Shown here: positions 24,844 through 33,455 of the stretch, one piece after another
How the letters are laid out: each line of letters opens with the position of its first letter
Position numbering within the stretch: the stretch's first letter is position 1
NCBI GenBank assembly: GCA_964530215.1
Contig: CAZHAJ010000002.1
Location: 1-44,259, forward strand
From: JAAXTT01 sp964530215
GTDB lineage: Bacteria > Bacillota > Desulfotomaculia > Desulfotomaculales > Desulfocucumaceae
DNA: 44,259 nt
Direction of reading: 5' to 3'
The notes under the pieces: generated by a model
What the model was told of the DNA's origin: nothing
Databases searched by the model: none
Seen by the model: only the letters and a program-made list of their open reading frames with translations
Position numbers and translations under genes: made by a program

Positions 24844-25725
24844 TTAGCATGCCCCCTTTTGTTTTAGCAGGGGATAAGACAATTCTTCCCTCTGACGGAC
24901 ATATGCTTGGGCACAGGCTCTGGCGATGTTTCGAACTCTTTGTATATAACCCGTTCTTTCGGTAACACTGATGGCTCCCCTGGCATCCAATAAGTTAAAA
25001 GTATGGGAGCACTTCAGAACATAATCATAAGCGGGCAAAACCAATCCCTTTGAATTAATTCTTTCTGCTTCTTTTTCAAACATATCAAACATTTTAAAAA
25101 GCATCTCGGTATCAGCTTCGGTAAAATTATAATGGGAATGCTCCACTTCTCCCTGGTGATGGACATCCCGGTAGGTAATATCATCTACCCATATAATATC
25201 AAAAACACTCTCTTTTTCCTGAATAAAGGTGGCCAGTCTTTCCAGACCGTAGGTGAGTTCTACTGAAACCGGACGACAATCAATTCCACCACATTGCTGG
25301 AAATAAGTGAATTGAGTTATTTCCATGCCGTCCAACCATACCTCCCAACCCAGACCCCAAGCGCCTAGGGTAGGAGATTCCCAGTTGTCCTCAACAAAGC
25401 GAATGTCATGTACGTTTGGATCTATACCTATGTACTGCAGACTTTCCAGATATAGTTCTTGAACATCACTTGGGGAAGGCTTTAAAATCACCTGATATTG
25501 ATAATAATGCTGCAAACGATTGGGGTTTTCCCCATATCTTCCGTCTGTGGGACGCCGGGATGGTTCCACATAGGCAACTTTCCAGGGTTCAGGACCCAGA
25601 GCCCTTAAAAAGGTGGCAGGGTTCATTGTTCCTGCTCCCTTCTCAACATCATAGGGCTGTTGAATAATACAGCCCCGGTCCGACCAAAACTTATTTAATG
25701 CCAGGATTAATTCTTGAAAGTTCAA
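24844..25725 (-). CDS. glyQ: Glycine-tRNA ligase alpha subunit
   Basis: The 293-residue catalytic alpha subunit. It contains FWSDRGCIIQQPYDVEKGAG, LGPEPWKVAYVEPSRRPTDGRYG and the class II core motifs. It makes glycyl-adenylate and, with GlyS, charges tRNA-Gly. TTG start behind GAGGAGG. It is expressed from a promoter at 25933-25961 through a leader of about 200 bases that holds an attenuator, so regulation by tRNA charge is likely. The glyQ-glyS pair lies between recO and ccpN as in Bacillus. Confidence 0.97.
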   Translation of the reverse strand: MNFQELILALNKFWSDRGCIIQQPYDVEKGAGTMNPATFLRALGPEPWKVAYVEPSRRPTDGRYGENPNRLQHYYQYQVILKPSPSDVQELYLESLQYIGIDPNVHDIRFVEDNWESPTLGAWGLGWEVWLDGMEITQFTYFQQCGGIDCRPVSVELTYGLERLATFIQEKESVFDIIWVDDITYRDVHHQGEVEHSHYNFTEADTEMLFKMFDMFEKEAERINSKGLVLPAYDYVLKCSHTFNLLDARGAISVTERTGYIQRVRNIARACAQAYVRQREELSYPLLKQKGAC

Positions 25726-25926
25726 TTTCTAATCCTCCTCAAAAAAATATCCGTAAAATAATAACATTGGGGCATAAAAAAACTCCCGTCCCGGATTAGT
25801 CCAGGGACGGGAGTTTCCCGCTATTTCACCCTGATTGAACCCTTAGCAGGACGGTCCATCTCTTTTCCAGGCTCTATATACAAATGTATTATTGTGCCCA
25901 TCTTAGCCTTATAGTATTTTAAATTT
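25726..25926 (-). promoter_or_regulatory. T-box-like leader of glyQS
   Basis: About 200 untranslated bases between the predicted transcription start and glyQ. Near 25817-25832 the RNA reads AGGGTGAAATAGCGGG, aligned with the T-box core AGGGTGGnACCGCGGG but with changes at three or four places. It is followed at typical distance by AACTCCCGTCCC and an intrinsic terminator. Upstream, AGGCT (about 25903) can pair with AGCCT (about 25864) to form a stem enclosing TGGGCAC, which contains a Gly codon (GGC). A tRNA-Gly-sensing T-box fits the gene; the degenerate core makes this tentative. Confidence 0.5.
25780..25816 (-). terminator. Attenuator hairpin of the glyQS leader
   Basis: AAACTCCCGTCCC (25780-25792) pairs with GGGACGGGAGTTT (25804-25816), a perfect 13-base stem, followed on the minus strand by TTTTTTT. 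It lies about 55 bases before glyQ. Confidence 0.85.
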
Positions 25927-25932
25927 ATCATT

Positions 25933-25961
25933 ATTATAAGTCACAAGTCAAGCTATAACAA
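25933..25961 (-). promoter_or_regulatory. Promoter of glyQS
   Basis: TTGTTA (25956-25961), 17 bases, TATAAT (25933-25938) on the minus strand, just after the DUF4342 stop codon. Start predicted near 25926. Confidence 0.65.
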
Positions 25962-25964
25962 AAG

Positions 25965-26390
25965 TCACAGCTCTGTGTCTGATGGGGCTTTACCTGCCTC
26001 AGCTTTGGAGTGGTTCCTGTCCAGTTCAAGTTTATAGTCTTTGCTCATGGCAACAACAGAACTTAATGCACCTAAAACAGCTAACTGGCTGCTGGCCAGC
26101 ATGCCTAAGAGCCCTAATGCTCCCACTGTGGCGGGAACTTCAAAGACAGTTCTGTCATGCCGCTTAATCTTTATCTTGGATTCCTGCCCTCTCCTTATAA
26201 ACCCTTTCAGATGATTGGCAAACTCATCTGCATGACTATAATCTTTTCGAGGGGGCTTTTCCTGCTTATTTTCAAGATAAATCAATGCCTTTACAATATC
26301 TCCACCGGAAGCTTCCAAAGCTCCGCTGGCCTCTTGGTAACTAACCTTCATTCGAGAACGAATAAGATCAACATTTGATATGTGATCCAT
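25965..26390 (-). CDS. DUF4342 protein with an N-terminal UBA-like domain
   Basis: A 141-residue protein. Residues 1-45 look like a UBA/TS-N three-helix fold (VSYQEASGALEASGGDIVKALIYLE), as in EF-Ts and nascent-polypeptide-associated proteins. Residues 60-120 are DUF4342, with a short hydrophobic segment (VGALGLLGMLASSQLAVLGAL) that could insert in or touch the membrane. Function unknown. ATG follows AGGAGGAAGG. It lies 70 bases after recO, beyond a 13-base inverted repeat. Confidence 0.75.
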   Translation of the reverse strand: MDHISNVDLIRSRMKVSYQEASGALEASGGDIVKALIYLENKQEKPPRKDYSHADEFANHLKGFIRRGQESKIKIKRHDRTVFEVPATVGALGLLGMLASSQLAVLGALSSVVAMSKDYKLELDRNHSKAEAGKAPSDTEL

Positions 26391-26408
26391 CAGGCTTCCT
26401 TCCTCCTT

Positions 26409-26444
26409 GGTAAATAATTTTAACTATCATAAAAATTATTTACC
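26409..26444 (-). terminator. Inverted repeat between recO and the DUF4342 gene
   Basis: GGTAAATAATTTT (26409-26421) and AAAATTATTTACC (26432-26444) form a perfect 13-base AT-rich stem. It may weakly end the corA-recO transcript. Confidence 0.45.
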
Positions 26445-26460
26445 CCCTGTTGACCACAAA

Positions 26461-27210
26461 TTATTCACATCCTTGTAATAAATCAATAAATTTGCATGAT
26501 TTCATTTTTTTTTCAAGATGATATTCAGCAAAACATCTTAATGCCAGCTTAATCTCTTTTCCGGTATCAATACTTACTTTAAATTGATTCAATCTTTTAA
26601 AATCCCAACAAAGTAGTGTTTTCAAGCTTTCCAATGCCCCACGGCTCATGGGAATTCCCACTGAATTTAAGGGCATGCACAGTTCACAAGCGACCCCTCC
26701 TTGCTCCGGCAGGAAGAAGACCTTGCCCTGACGAACCGGCTGACCACAGAAATTACATTCATCCAAATCGGGACAGTAACCAATCCGGGATAAAAGTTTT
26801 AATTCGAAAGCTCTGGTAATTACGCTGCGATCTCCACTGTTGAGCATTTTGAAGGCGTCTAACAACAGTTGATAGATAACTGTGTCGGGATCTTCTTCGG
26901 GGGTAAAGGCATCCGCCATTTCGGCAAGGTAATTGGCGATTGCCAATCCTTCCAAGCTTTGCCTGAGTCCCCGAAAGATTTCAATTGATTCACCTTGACT
27001 GACAGTGTCAATATCCCTGCCCCTGCGCAAAAGCAATTTGGAGTGACTAAAGGGTTGTACCGACCCTCGTTTTTTACTGGTGGTTTTTTCAACCCCATGA
27101 GCCATAACCCTCTTTTTGCCAAACTGCTTGGTATACAGGGTTATAATCCGGTCAGCTTCCCTTGCTCTGGTTGATTTTAAGATAACAGCATCCACTAAAT
27201 ATTCCTTCAT
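26461..27210 (-). CDS. recO: DNA repair protein RecO
   Basis: A 249-residue recombination mediator that loads RecA with RecF/RecR. An N-terminal OB fold (VDAVILKSTRAREADRIITLYT) is followed by a helical domain with a four-cysteine zinc site (CPDLDECNFCG...CELC). ATG is preceded by CAGGAGATATTTT. It lies 31 bases after corA and is probably co-transcribed with it. In Bacillus recO follows era directly; here corA is interposed. Confidence 0.95.
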   Translation of the reverse strand: MKEYLVDAVILKSTRAREADRIITLYTKQFGKKRVMAHGVEKTTSKKRGSVQPFSHSKLLLRRGRDIDTVSQGESIEIFRGLRQSLEGLAIANYLAEMADAFTPEEDPDTVIYQLLLDAFKMLNSGDRSVITRAFELKLLSRIGYCPDLDECNFCGQPVRQGKVFFLPEQGGVACELCMPLNSVGIPMSRGALESLKTLLCWDFKRLNQFKVSIDTGKEIKLALRCFAEYHLEKKMKSCKFIDLLQGCE

Positions 27211-27241
27211 AAAATATCTCCTGCTATCCGTGTGCTGCGCT

Positions 27242-28216
27242 TTAAATCCACTTTCTAATCCTAAACACTAAAAACATCCATAATGAAACTCCCAATAAAC
27301 AAAAGGTAATGGTTATTGTGGAAACTATAGAGCTTTGAGCCGGGATCGGAACATTCATTCCGAAAAAACCGGTAAGAAATGTCAGGGGCATAAAGATAGT
27401 GGAAATAACCGTGAGAATCCTCATGGTTTCGTTGGTTCTGGCACTGATAATAGAATCGTATGTTGCTAACGCACCGTCCACCAAATCTCTAAAGCTGTCA
27501 ATAGTATCTAAAATTCGTTCTATATGGTCAACTAAATCATGAAAATATGGCTTTGTGTCTTCACTGATTTCAAAAATATATTCAGTGTTTCCCGATGCAA
27601 AAATCCTCTTTTGAGATAATATCGCCCTTTTCATTGCCAAGGTAGTTCTTTTAAGACTAAGGAACTCCTCAGTAATTTCCTTGGTGGGTTGAACGTACAA
27701 GTCATCCTCCAGCTCTTCTATACGTTCATTGATGCGTTCCAATACCGGGAAATACATATCGGTTATACTATCCATAATTGAGTACAGGAAAAAGTCCGGT
27801 CCTTTGATCATTATCTCCGGATGCCTGTTTGACAGACATTCTCTGGCCACCTTGCCCAAGGTAGGTAAAGGCCGTCGATGGAGAGTAACAATATAATTCC
27901 GGCCCAGATATACATTGAGCTGCTCCAATGATATTTCTTCGTCACTTTCCTCTTCATAACGCACCGCATGGAGCACAAAAAATGAGTAATCTTCATAATT
28001 GTCCAACTTTGCCCGGGGGCTGTAGTGCAGACAGTCTTCCACCGAGAGGGGGTGAAAACCAAAAATCTCGGCCACTTCATTGGCTTCTTCATCGGTAAAA
28101 CTATATAGATCTACCCACATGAGGTTTTCTGAGTTTTCCATATATTCTTTGCCGGACAGATTAACATCATGAATTATGCGATCTTCTTTTGAATCAAACA
28201 AGTAAGTTTTTATCAT
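27242..28216 (-). CDS. corA: CorA family magnesium/divalent cation transporter
   Basis: A 324-residue CorA-type channel. A soluble N-terminal funnel domain is followed by a long helix and two C-terminal membrane helices with the selectivity motif GMN (FFGMNVPI). The C-terminus is basic (RIRKWI), as in the family. It forms pentamers in the membrane and carries Mg2+, sometimes Co2+ or Ni2+. Ribosome binding site GGGAAGTGA. It sits after the era terminator, so it starts a new transcription unit with recO. Confidence 0.92.
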   Translation of the reverse strand: MIKTYLFDSKEDRIIHDVNLSGKEYMENSENLMWVDLYSFTDEEANEVAEIFGFHPLSVEDCLHYSPRAKLDNYEDYSFFVLHAVRYEEESDEEISLEQLNVYLGRNYIVTLHRRPLPTLGKVARECLSNRHPEIMIKGPDFFLYSIMDSITDMYFPVLERINERIEELEDDLYVQPTKEITEEFLSLKRTTLAMKRAILSQKRIFASGNTEYIFEISEDTKPYFHDLVDHIERILDTIDSFRDLVDGALATYDSIISARTNETMRILTVISTIFMPLTFLTGFFGMNVPIPAQSSIVSTITITFCLLGVSLWMFLVFRIRKWI

Positions 28217-28248
28217 CTAGGTCACTTCCCGATTATAAATATAAAAAA

Positions 28249-28279
28249 ACCTGCCGTTGCACAATATAAGACGCCAGGT
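28249..28279 (-). terminator. Terminator of the yqfC-era operon
   Basis: ACCTGCCGT (28249-28257) and ACGCCAGGT (28271-28279) pair with one internal mismatch and are followed on the minus strand by TTTTTTT. Confidence 0.75.
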
Positions 28280-28400
28280 ATATTTAGTTCTTGATCCCAG
28301 ATTATCTCTGTACATCAATCATTTTATATTTTAAACATATTTCCGTCAACAAAAAAGGAATCCCAAAAACTCAACAGAACCGACCACAAGACTTTATCCG

Positions 28401-29291
28401 CTATTGATAAAAACCAAAATCCCTTAGATGCCTTTCATTGTTGCGCCAATCTGATTTAACCTTTACAAAAAGCTCCAAATAAATATGAGTACCCAGCAGT
28501 GCTTCGATTTCCTGCCTGGCCAGTTTTCCAACTTTTTTCAACATTTCACCGTTTCTCCCGATTACAATGCCTTTCTGAGAATCTCTCTCAACATATATGA
28601 CTGCCCTTATATCCACAAGATTATCAGATCTCTTTTCTATCTCATGGACTTCCACCATAACAGAGTGAGGTATCTCCTGTGACGTGAGGTTAAGCACCTT
28701 TTCCCTTATCAATTCAGCCATAATAAACCTTTCGGGTTTATCTGTCAGCATGTCATCCGGGTAATACTTTGGTCCCGGTTTTAAGTAATCCATTATCAGC
28801 TGAATAAGGCCGCCAAGGTTTTCATCCTTAAGGGCAGAAACAGGTATTATATCACTGAAAGCATACAGTTTTCGATACTCATCAATCAAAGGCAATATAT
28901 CTTCTTTATTGGAAATCAAATCAATTTTATTAAGAACTAAAACAACAGGTGTAGATATGTTTTCAAACTGCCTTATTATATATTTATCTCCTGCTCCCGG
29001 CTTTTGGGCTTCACACAAAAACAGGATAATATCCACTTCTCTCAGGGATTCCAAAGCCAATTCCACCAAGTGCTGTCCTAACCTATGTCTTGGCTTGTGT
29101 ATTCCCGGAGTGTCCAAAAAAACAATCTGATAATGGTCTCCGGTCAGTACCGAGTGAATTTTATGCCTGGTGGTCTGGGGCTTATCCGACATTATTGCAA
29201 TTTTTTGCCCCACCAATTTATNNNNNNNNNNCACATTGGGTCTCCCAACCAACGAAACAAAACCAGATTTAAAACTATTTTTAGATATCAT
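28401..29291 (-). CDS. era: GTPase Era (interrupted by a sequence gap)
   Basis: A ribosome-assembly GTPase that binds the 3' end of 16S rRNA. Visible pieces: GRPNV just before the gap, switch II DTPGIHKPRH, NKID, and the C-terminal KH domain with KGIVIGRNGEMLKKVG. The Walker A residues GKST fall in the N run at 29222-29231. The frame stays open across the gap. It is about 296 residues as written and about 3 residues more if the gap is corrected. ATG follows GAGGCGG. Last gene of the yqfC operon. Confidence 0.95.
   Translation of the reverse strand: MISKNSFKSGFVSLVGRPNVXXXXKLVGQKIAIMSDKPQTTRHKIHSVLTGDHYQIVFLDTPGIHKPRHRLGQHLVELALESLREVDIILFLCEAQKPGAGDKYIIRQFENISTPVVLVLNKIDLISNKEDILPLIDEYRKLYAFSDIIPVSALKDENLGGLIQLIMDYLKPGPKYYPDDMLTDKPERFIMAELIREKVLNLTSQEIPHSVMVEVHEIEKRSDNLVDIRAVIYVERDSQKGIVIGRNGEMLKKVGKLARQEIEALLGTHIYLELFVKVKSDWRNNERHLRDFGFYQ
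29222..29231. other. Assembly gap (10 N) in the era Walker A motif
   Basis: Ten unknown bases separate codons for GRPNV and KLVG. The family sequence between them is GKST plus two hydrophobic residues and Asn, needing 19 bases, so the N run is a placeholder 9 bases too short. The frame is preserved either way. Confidence 0.95.
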
Positions 29292-29323
29292 ATATGACCG
29301 CCTCTATAATAAACCTGTTATGG

Positions 29324-29725
29324 TTACAAATTAAAATTTAAAGGTAACAGCTGGGACACTGTTTTCATTTTATAAAGCCCATCATTGTTACCCATATATA
29401 CGGGCATTTGCAGCTGAAATTCAGCCATTACCTGACGGCAGGCTCCACATGGGGTACAATACTCTTGGGCATCAGAAACCACAGCTATCGCCCTGAAGTC
29501 TCTTTCCCCCTCACTTACCGCCTTAAATATAGCAACCCTTTCGGCACAGCAAGTTAAACCGTAAGAGGAGTTTTCAACATTACATCCCTTATAGATTTTT
29601 CCATTGGCAGTCAGCAGAGCTGCTCCCACCCTAAAATTTGAATATTTGGCATAGGCAATTTTTTTTGCCTGTTGAGCACCCTCCAACAGTTCCTGAACCG
29701 CTGTCTCTGTCAGCTTTTCCCACAT
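29324..29725 (-). CDS. cdd: Cytidine deaminase
   Basis: A 133-residue homotetrameric-type cytidine deaminase of pyrimidine salvage. The catalytic motif is C60-A-E62, and the zinc cysteines C93 and C96 lie in CTPCGACRQ. The N-terminal VGAALLTANGKIYKGCNVENSSYG is the substrate-binding signature. ATG follows GGAGAAGG. It lies between ybeY and era as in Bacillus, but without the dgkA that normally stands between ybeY and cdd. Confidence 0.96.
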   Translation of the reverse strand: MWEKLTETAVQELLEGAQQAKKIAYAKYSNFRVGAALLTANGKIYKGCNVENSSYGLTCCAERVAIFKAVSEGERDFRAIAVVSDAQEYCTPCGACRQVMAEFQLQMPVYMGNNDGLYKMKTVSQLLPLNFNL

Positions 29726-29748
29726 ATCAATGCCTTCTCCGTTTTCCT

Positions 29749-30204
29749 TTATATCTTCAATCCCAGTTTAGCCATAATTGCCTCTTCTTTTTCCCTCATT
29801 ACCCTCAAATCTTTCTCTTCCAAATGGTCATATCCCAGTAGGTGCAAAATCCCATGGACAACAAGATACGCTAATTCCCTCTGCAAACCATGATTGTACT
29901 CTTCACCCTGACGCTTTGCAGCCTGCAGTGAAATTACCACATCCCCTAAAAGATCTTCATCTCCAAAGTCCGGCATCTCTTGACCTTCTCTTTGAGCAAA
30001 AGAAAGAACATCGGTGGGCTTGTCCTTTCCGCGGTATTGCAAGTTCAGCTCATGAATATATGCATCATCGGTGAGCAAAATACTGACTTCGGATCTTTCA
30101 TTGCATCCTTCGCTCTTCATTACCAGCAAGGCAGTTTCTTCCAATAAAGACTGCAACTGAGGCTCAAGAGGTTCCTTTGCCGTTAGACTTATTTGCACCA
30201 CCAT
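29749..30204 (-). CDS. ybeY: Endoribonuclease YbeY
   Basis: A 151-residue zinc-dependent RNase of 16S rRNA maturation and ribosome quality control. The metal site is the H-x3-H-x5-H motif HGILHLLGYDH. The frame could start at TTG 30225, but ATG 30204 is better: the conserved part starts there and GGAGAAGG lies upstream. It overlaps the 3' end of pgpH by 41 bases, so its ribosome binding site is inside pgpH. Confidence 0.94.
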   Translation of the reverse strand: MVVQISLTAKEPLEPQLQSLLEETALLVMKSEGCNERSEVSILLTDDAYIHELNLQYRGKDKPTDVLSFAQREGQEMPDFGDEDLLGDVVISLQAAKRQGEEYNHGLQRELAYLVVHGILHLLGYDHLEEKDLRVMREKEEAIMAKLGLKI

Positions 30205-32344
30205 TTTTGAACCTTCTCCTCTCAATCTCCTTGGTTAAATCGGGATATTCTACCCTTGAATGGAATATTCCACTGAGAACCTTCACAAAGGCTTGGGCAA
30301 TTTTTTCCAAATCCTTTAGGGTTAAGTCACATTCGTCCAATTGACCGTCCATTAGTTTTTCCTTTAATATCTTCCTTACCAATCCCTCAATTCTGCCGTG
30401 AGTACGATTTTGCATGGAACGAACGGCAGCTTCAACGGAATCTGCCAGCATAACTATTGCAGCTTCTTTAGTCTGGGGCTTAGGACCTTCGTACCTAAAT
30501 TCATCTTCGTTAATGGCATCCCCGTTGCAGTTTTCCAAAGCCTTATGATAAAAATAACTAACCAGAGAAGACCCATGATGCTGTTCTATAATTTTTATTA
30601 TTGCTTCAGGAAGCTTATACTCCTTTGCAAGATCCAAGCCATCCCGAACATGGGCAGTTAGTATTAGGGTGCTGAGGCTTGGGGCAATTTTATCATGGGG
30701 ATTATCATTACCAAGCTGATTTTCAATAAAGAAGTACGGTCTTTTAATTTTACCTATATCATGATAGTATGCCCCTACCCGAACCAGCAGACTGTCTCCT
30801 CCAACTGCTTCAGCAGCCGCTTCTGCCAAGTTTCCCACCAATATACTGTGATGATAGGTTCCCGGGGTCTCGGTCAACAGCTTTTTAAGCAACGGATTAC
30901 TGGGCTGGGATAATTCCAGCAACCTAACTGATGAAGTTATACCAAAGGCGTTTTCAAGATAAGGAAGGGAACCGTTGGTAAGAATTGACGATAACATTCC
31001 GTTGATGGTACCCAGGATTAAAGCTGAGCCCACCACCAATATCGGAGATATATTGCTTATGACCCCCATAACAATTATTGCAGCTATACTGGCTACACTG
31101 GTATATAGTCCGGCTTTTAACATATCTCCCCGCTGACTTAACTTACTGACACTGTAGACCCCTGCAATACCACCCACCAGACCCACAACACCAAATTGGA
31201 TTTCATTACCCGCCATTAATGACAATAGAAAGCTCATGACGCAAACCACCAGCACCGCCAGACGGGAATCCAGCAATATGGCAATTAACATCCCTGCAGC
31301 CCCCATGGGCACCATATAACCCATAAGGGCACCAAAATCCGGCGATCGGGTAAACTCCACCACAAAGATCGCCTTTGCTACAGCCAAAACAGCCAGTACA
31401 ATAATTCCTAAAAGATATAACAATCCCGCATCACGATATATTTCGGGATTCTGTTGATATAAATAAAATAAAACCACAGACATCAGCAATGCTATCAACA
31501 GTAAATTGCCCACAATGGTTCTTCCATGCATTCCGCCTTTAGTAAGCCCCAAAGCTTCAAGTTTTTGCAAATGCTCCGGAGTAACCACGTCTCCGGCACC
31601 AATTACTCTTTCCTCTTTTCGTATGGTAACCATTACCGGAGATATGGATTCCCTAGCTGCATTACGAAGCAGATCTGTTTTTTCCTTATCGATAAAATTA
31701 TTTGGTCTTAAAAAATGTTTGACCAATCCCTGTCCCAATTCTATATAGCCCTGAGCAAGACCCAAGGCACCGATGCTTTCGTTGATGTTTTCTTTTATCG
31801 TTTCAATATTATCAATATTAACACCGTTTTGTGATTCCATGGCATCTGAAACCTGATTTCTCAACTCATCTGTCAAAGTATCTAGGGACCCTTGGTCGGC
31901 TAATATCAATACTGATTTTGTTTGTTCTGAAAGGGAGAAGGGAATTACTTCACTGAGTCTATCCATCTTTTGCTCAGCATTAATCTCCCCGTTTTGCTGA
32001 ATTTCGGCTATTGAGTGCATTACTGTATTGATATCCGCCAACACAGAAGAAGCCACTTCGTCATTTCTTATATACCAAGTGGGAATATTGCTTTCTGCCT
32101 GATCTCTTTTTTGATCGGTGGCAATTTTATCTTCATATATGATTGTCCGGGGAGCAAAAATATTTTCCCTGGAAACCTGACCTAACTCAAAATTTACCTG
32201 ACTGGGCACAACTTCAGATGATACAAAAAAAGTCAGCAAAAACAGGAACAAAACTGCCGCTATGCTCCTGCGAACCTTTCTCTTCTTCATTACTAAAGCA
32301 AATCCCTTAAGAAAAAATCCCCTTACTTTATTGAAGGAGGGCAT
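30164..32344 (-). CDS. pgpH: 7TM-HD cyclic-di-AMP phosphodiesterase (PgpH/YqfF)
   Basis: A 726-residue membrane protein. One N-terminal helix (about 27-46), an extracellular domain of about 230 residues (7TMR-HDED), seven membrane helices (about 280-470) and a cytoplasmic HD domain with HDIGKIKRPYFF and EQHHGSSL. PgpH in Listeria hydrolyses c-di-AMP; the same role is inferred. Ribosome binding site AAGGAG before ATG 32344. It lies between phoH and ybeY, its standard position in Firmicutes. Confidence 0.94.
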   Translation of the reverse strand: MPSFNKVRGFFLKGFALVMKKRKVRRSIAAVLFLFLLTFFVSSEVVPSQVNFELGQVSRENIFAPRTIIYEDKIATDQKRDQAESNIPTWYIRNDEVASSVLADINTVMHSIAEIQQNGEINAEQKMDRLSEVIPFSLSEQTKSVLILADQGSLDTLTDELRNQVSDAMESQNGVNIDNIETIKENINESIGALGLAQGYIELGQGLVKHFLRPNNFIDKEKTDLLRNAARESISPVMVTIRKEERVIGAGDVVTPEHLQKLEALGLTKGGMHGRTIVGNLLLIALLMSVVLFYLYQQNPEIYRDAGLLYLLGIIVLAVLAVAKAIFVVEFTRSPDFGALMGYMVPMGAAGMLIAILLDSRLAVLVVCVMSFLLSLMAGNEIQFGVVGLVGGIAGVYSVSKLSQRGDMLKAGLYTSVASIAAIIVMGVISNISPILVVGSALILGTINGMLSSILTNGSLPYLENAFGITSSVRLLELSQPSNPLLKKLLTETPGTYHHSILVGNLAEAAAEAVGGDSLLVRVGAYYHDIGKIKRPYFFIENQLGNDNPHDKIAPSLSTLILTAHVRDGLDLAKEYKLPEAIIKIIEQHHGSSLVSYFYHKALENCNGDAINEDEFRYEGPKPQTKEAAIVMLADSVEAAVRSMQNRTHGRIEGLVRKILKEKLMDGQLDECDLTLKDLEKIAQAFVKVLSGIFHSRVEYPDLTKEIERRRFKNGGANKSNGKGTS

Positions 32345-32423
32345 TTATTTACTCCTTATGGATAGTCCCGCTTTAATTGCAGCCTATCTATATTATCAAC
32401 AATATCTTAAGAAAGTTTCCGGT

Positions 32424-33443
32424 TTATTGCCGATTCCGGTCTTCTTCGTCTGCAAGTTCATAAGCTCTTATGATATCCTGAACCAAAGGATGTCGAACTA
32501 TATCTTCCCCAGTCAATTGCTGAATGGAGATACTGTCCACGTTTTCCAAGACTTGAGCGGCATTTACCAAACCAGAAACTTGTCCCTTGGGAAGATCTAT
32601 TTGAGTAATATCTCCGGTAATAACTGCTTTGGAGCCAAAACCAAGCCTGGTTAAAAACATTTTCATTTGTTCCACTGTTGTGTTTTGAGCCTCGTCCAAA
32701 ATAATAAAGGCATCATCCAACGTTCTGCCCCTCATATATGCCAGAGGTGCTATCTCAATGATGTTTCTTTCCAAATACTTTTGGGTGTTCTCCACTCCCA
32801 GCACATCATACAAAGCGTCATAAAGAGGTCTTAAATATGGGTCAACCTTTTCCTGCAAATCCCCAGGTAAAAAACCCAGTTTTTCTCCAGCTTCCACTGC
32901 CGGCCTAGTAAGAACCAAGCGCTGCACCTCTTTTGCCCTTAAGGCTCTTATGGCCATTATTACCGCCAAATATGTTTTGCCGGTTCCCGCAGGTCCAACA
33001 GAAAATACTATATCATACTTTTTTATTGCCTCCAGATAAGATTTCTGCCCCAATGTTTTCGGCTTTATCTGCTTTCCCCTGAAAGTTAGCAGTGATATAT
33101 CTGTGGCCAGTTTAGGCAAAGCATCCCTTATACCTGCCTTAACCGATTTTAAAGCATAATTCACTTCATGAAGGGTGAGCCTGTTGCCCGCCAGATAATA
33201 GCTCTGCAGTTGAGATAAAACATTTTCAGCCAGGGTCACCGACTCTGGCTCACCCACTATAACCAGTTCTTCACTGCGAACCAGTATTCTTACTGCCAGA
33301 GCCTTTTCCAAATATGTTAGGTGCTGATCGTTACGACCCAATATTTCTGAAACAGCTCCGATATCTTCTAAGACAATTTTTGCTTCGGTCTTTTCAGGCA
33401 ATAAAACAGTCCTCCCCATTAAATTAAAGACCCGGCCTGTCAA
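32424..33443 (-). CDS. phoH: PhoH family ATPase
   Basis: A 339-residue PhoH-like protein. An N-terminal KH-like region (about 25-110) is followed by a P-loop ATPase/helicase-like domain: Walker A VGPAGTGKTYLAV and Walker B FIILDEAQN. The family acts in RNA metabolism, often with YbeY, which is encoded two genes downstream. TTG start at 33443 behind AGAGGTAAG; ATG 33419 is a less likely alternative. The spacing of 12 bases from yqfD shows one operon. Confidence 0.93.
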   Translation of the reverse strand: MTGRVFNLMGRTVLLPEKTEAKIVLEDIGAVSEILGRNDQHLTYLEKALAVRILVRSEELVIVGEPESVTLAENVLSQLQSYYLAGNRLTLHEVNYALKSVKAGIRDALPKLATDISLLTFRGKQIKPKTLGQKSYLEAIKKYDIVFSVGPAGTGKTYLAVIMAIRALRAKEVQRLVLTRPAVEAGEKLGFLPGDLQEKVDPYLRPLYDALYDVLGVENTQKYLERNIIEIAPLAYMRGRTLDDAFIILDEAQNTTVEQMKMFLTRLGFGSKAVITGDITQIDLPKGQVSGLVNAAQVLENVDSISIQQLTGEDIVRHPLVQDIIRAYELADEEDRNRQ

Positions 33444-33455
33444 CTATTCTTACCT

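Noticed and set aside
25940..25953. TTGACT near 25948 as the -35 of glyQS
   Set aside because: Only 7 bases separate it from TATAAT; TTGTTA at 25956-25961 has the correct 17.
29222..29231. Possible frameshift or pseudogene in era
   Set aside because: The N run is an assembly gap; the frame is open on both sides and the missing length is a multiple of three away from the placeholder.
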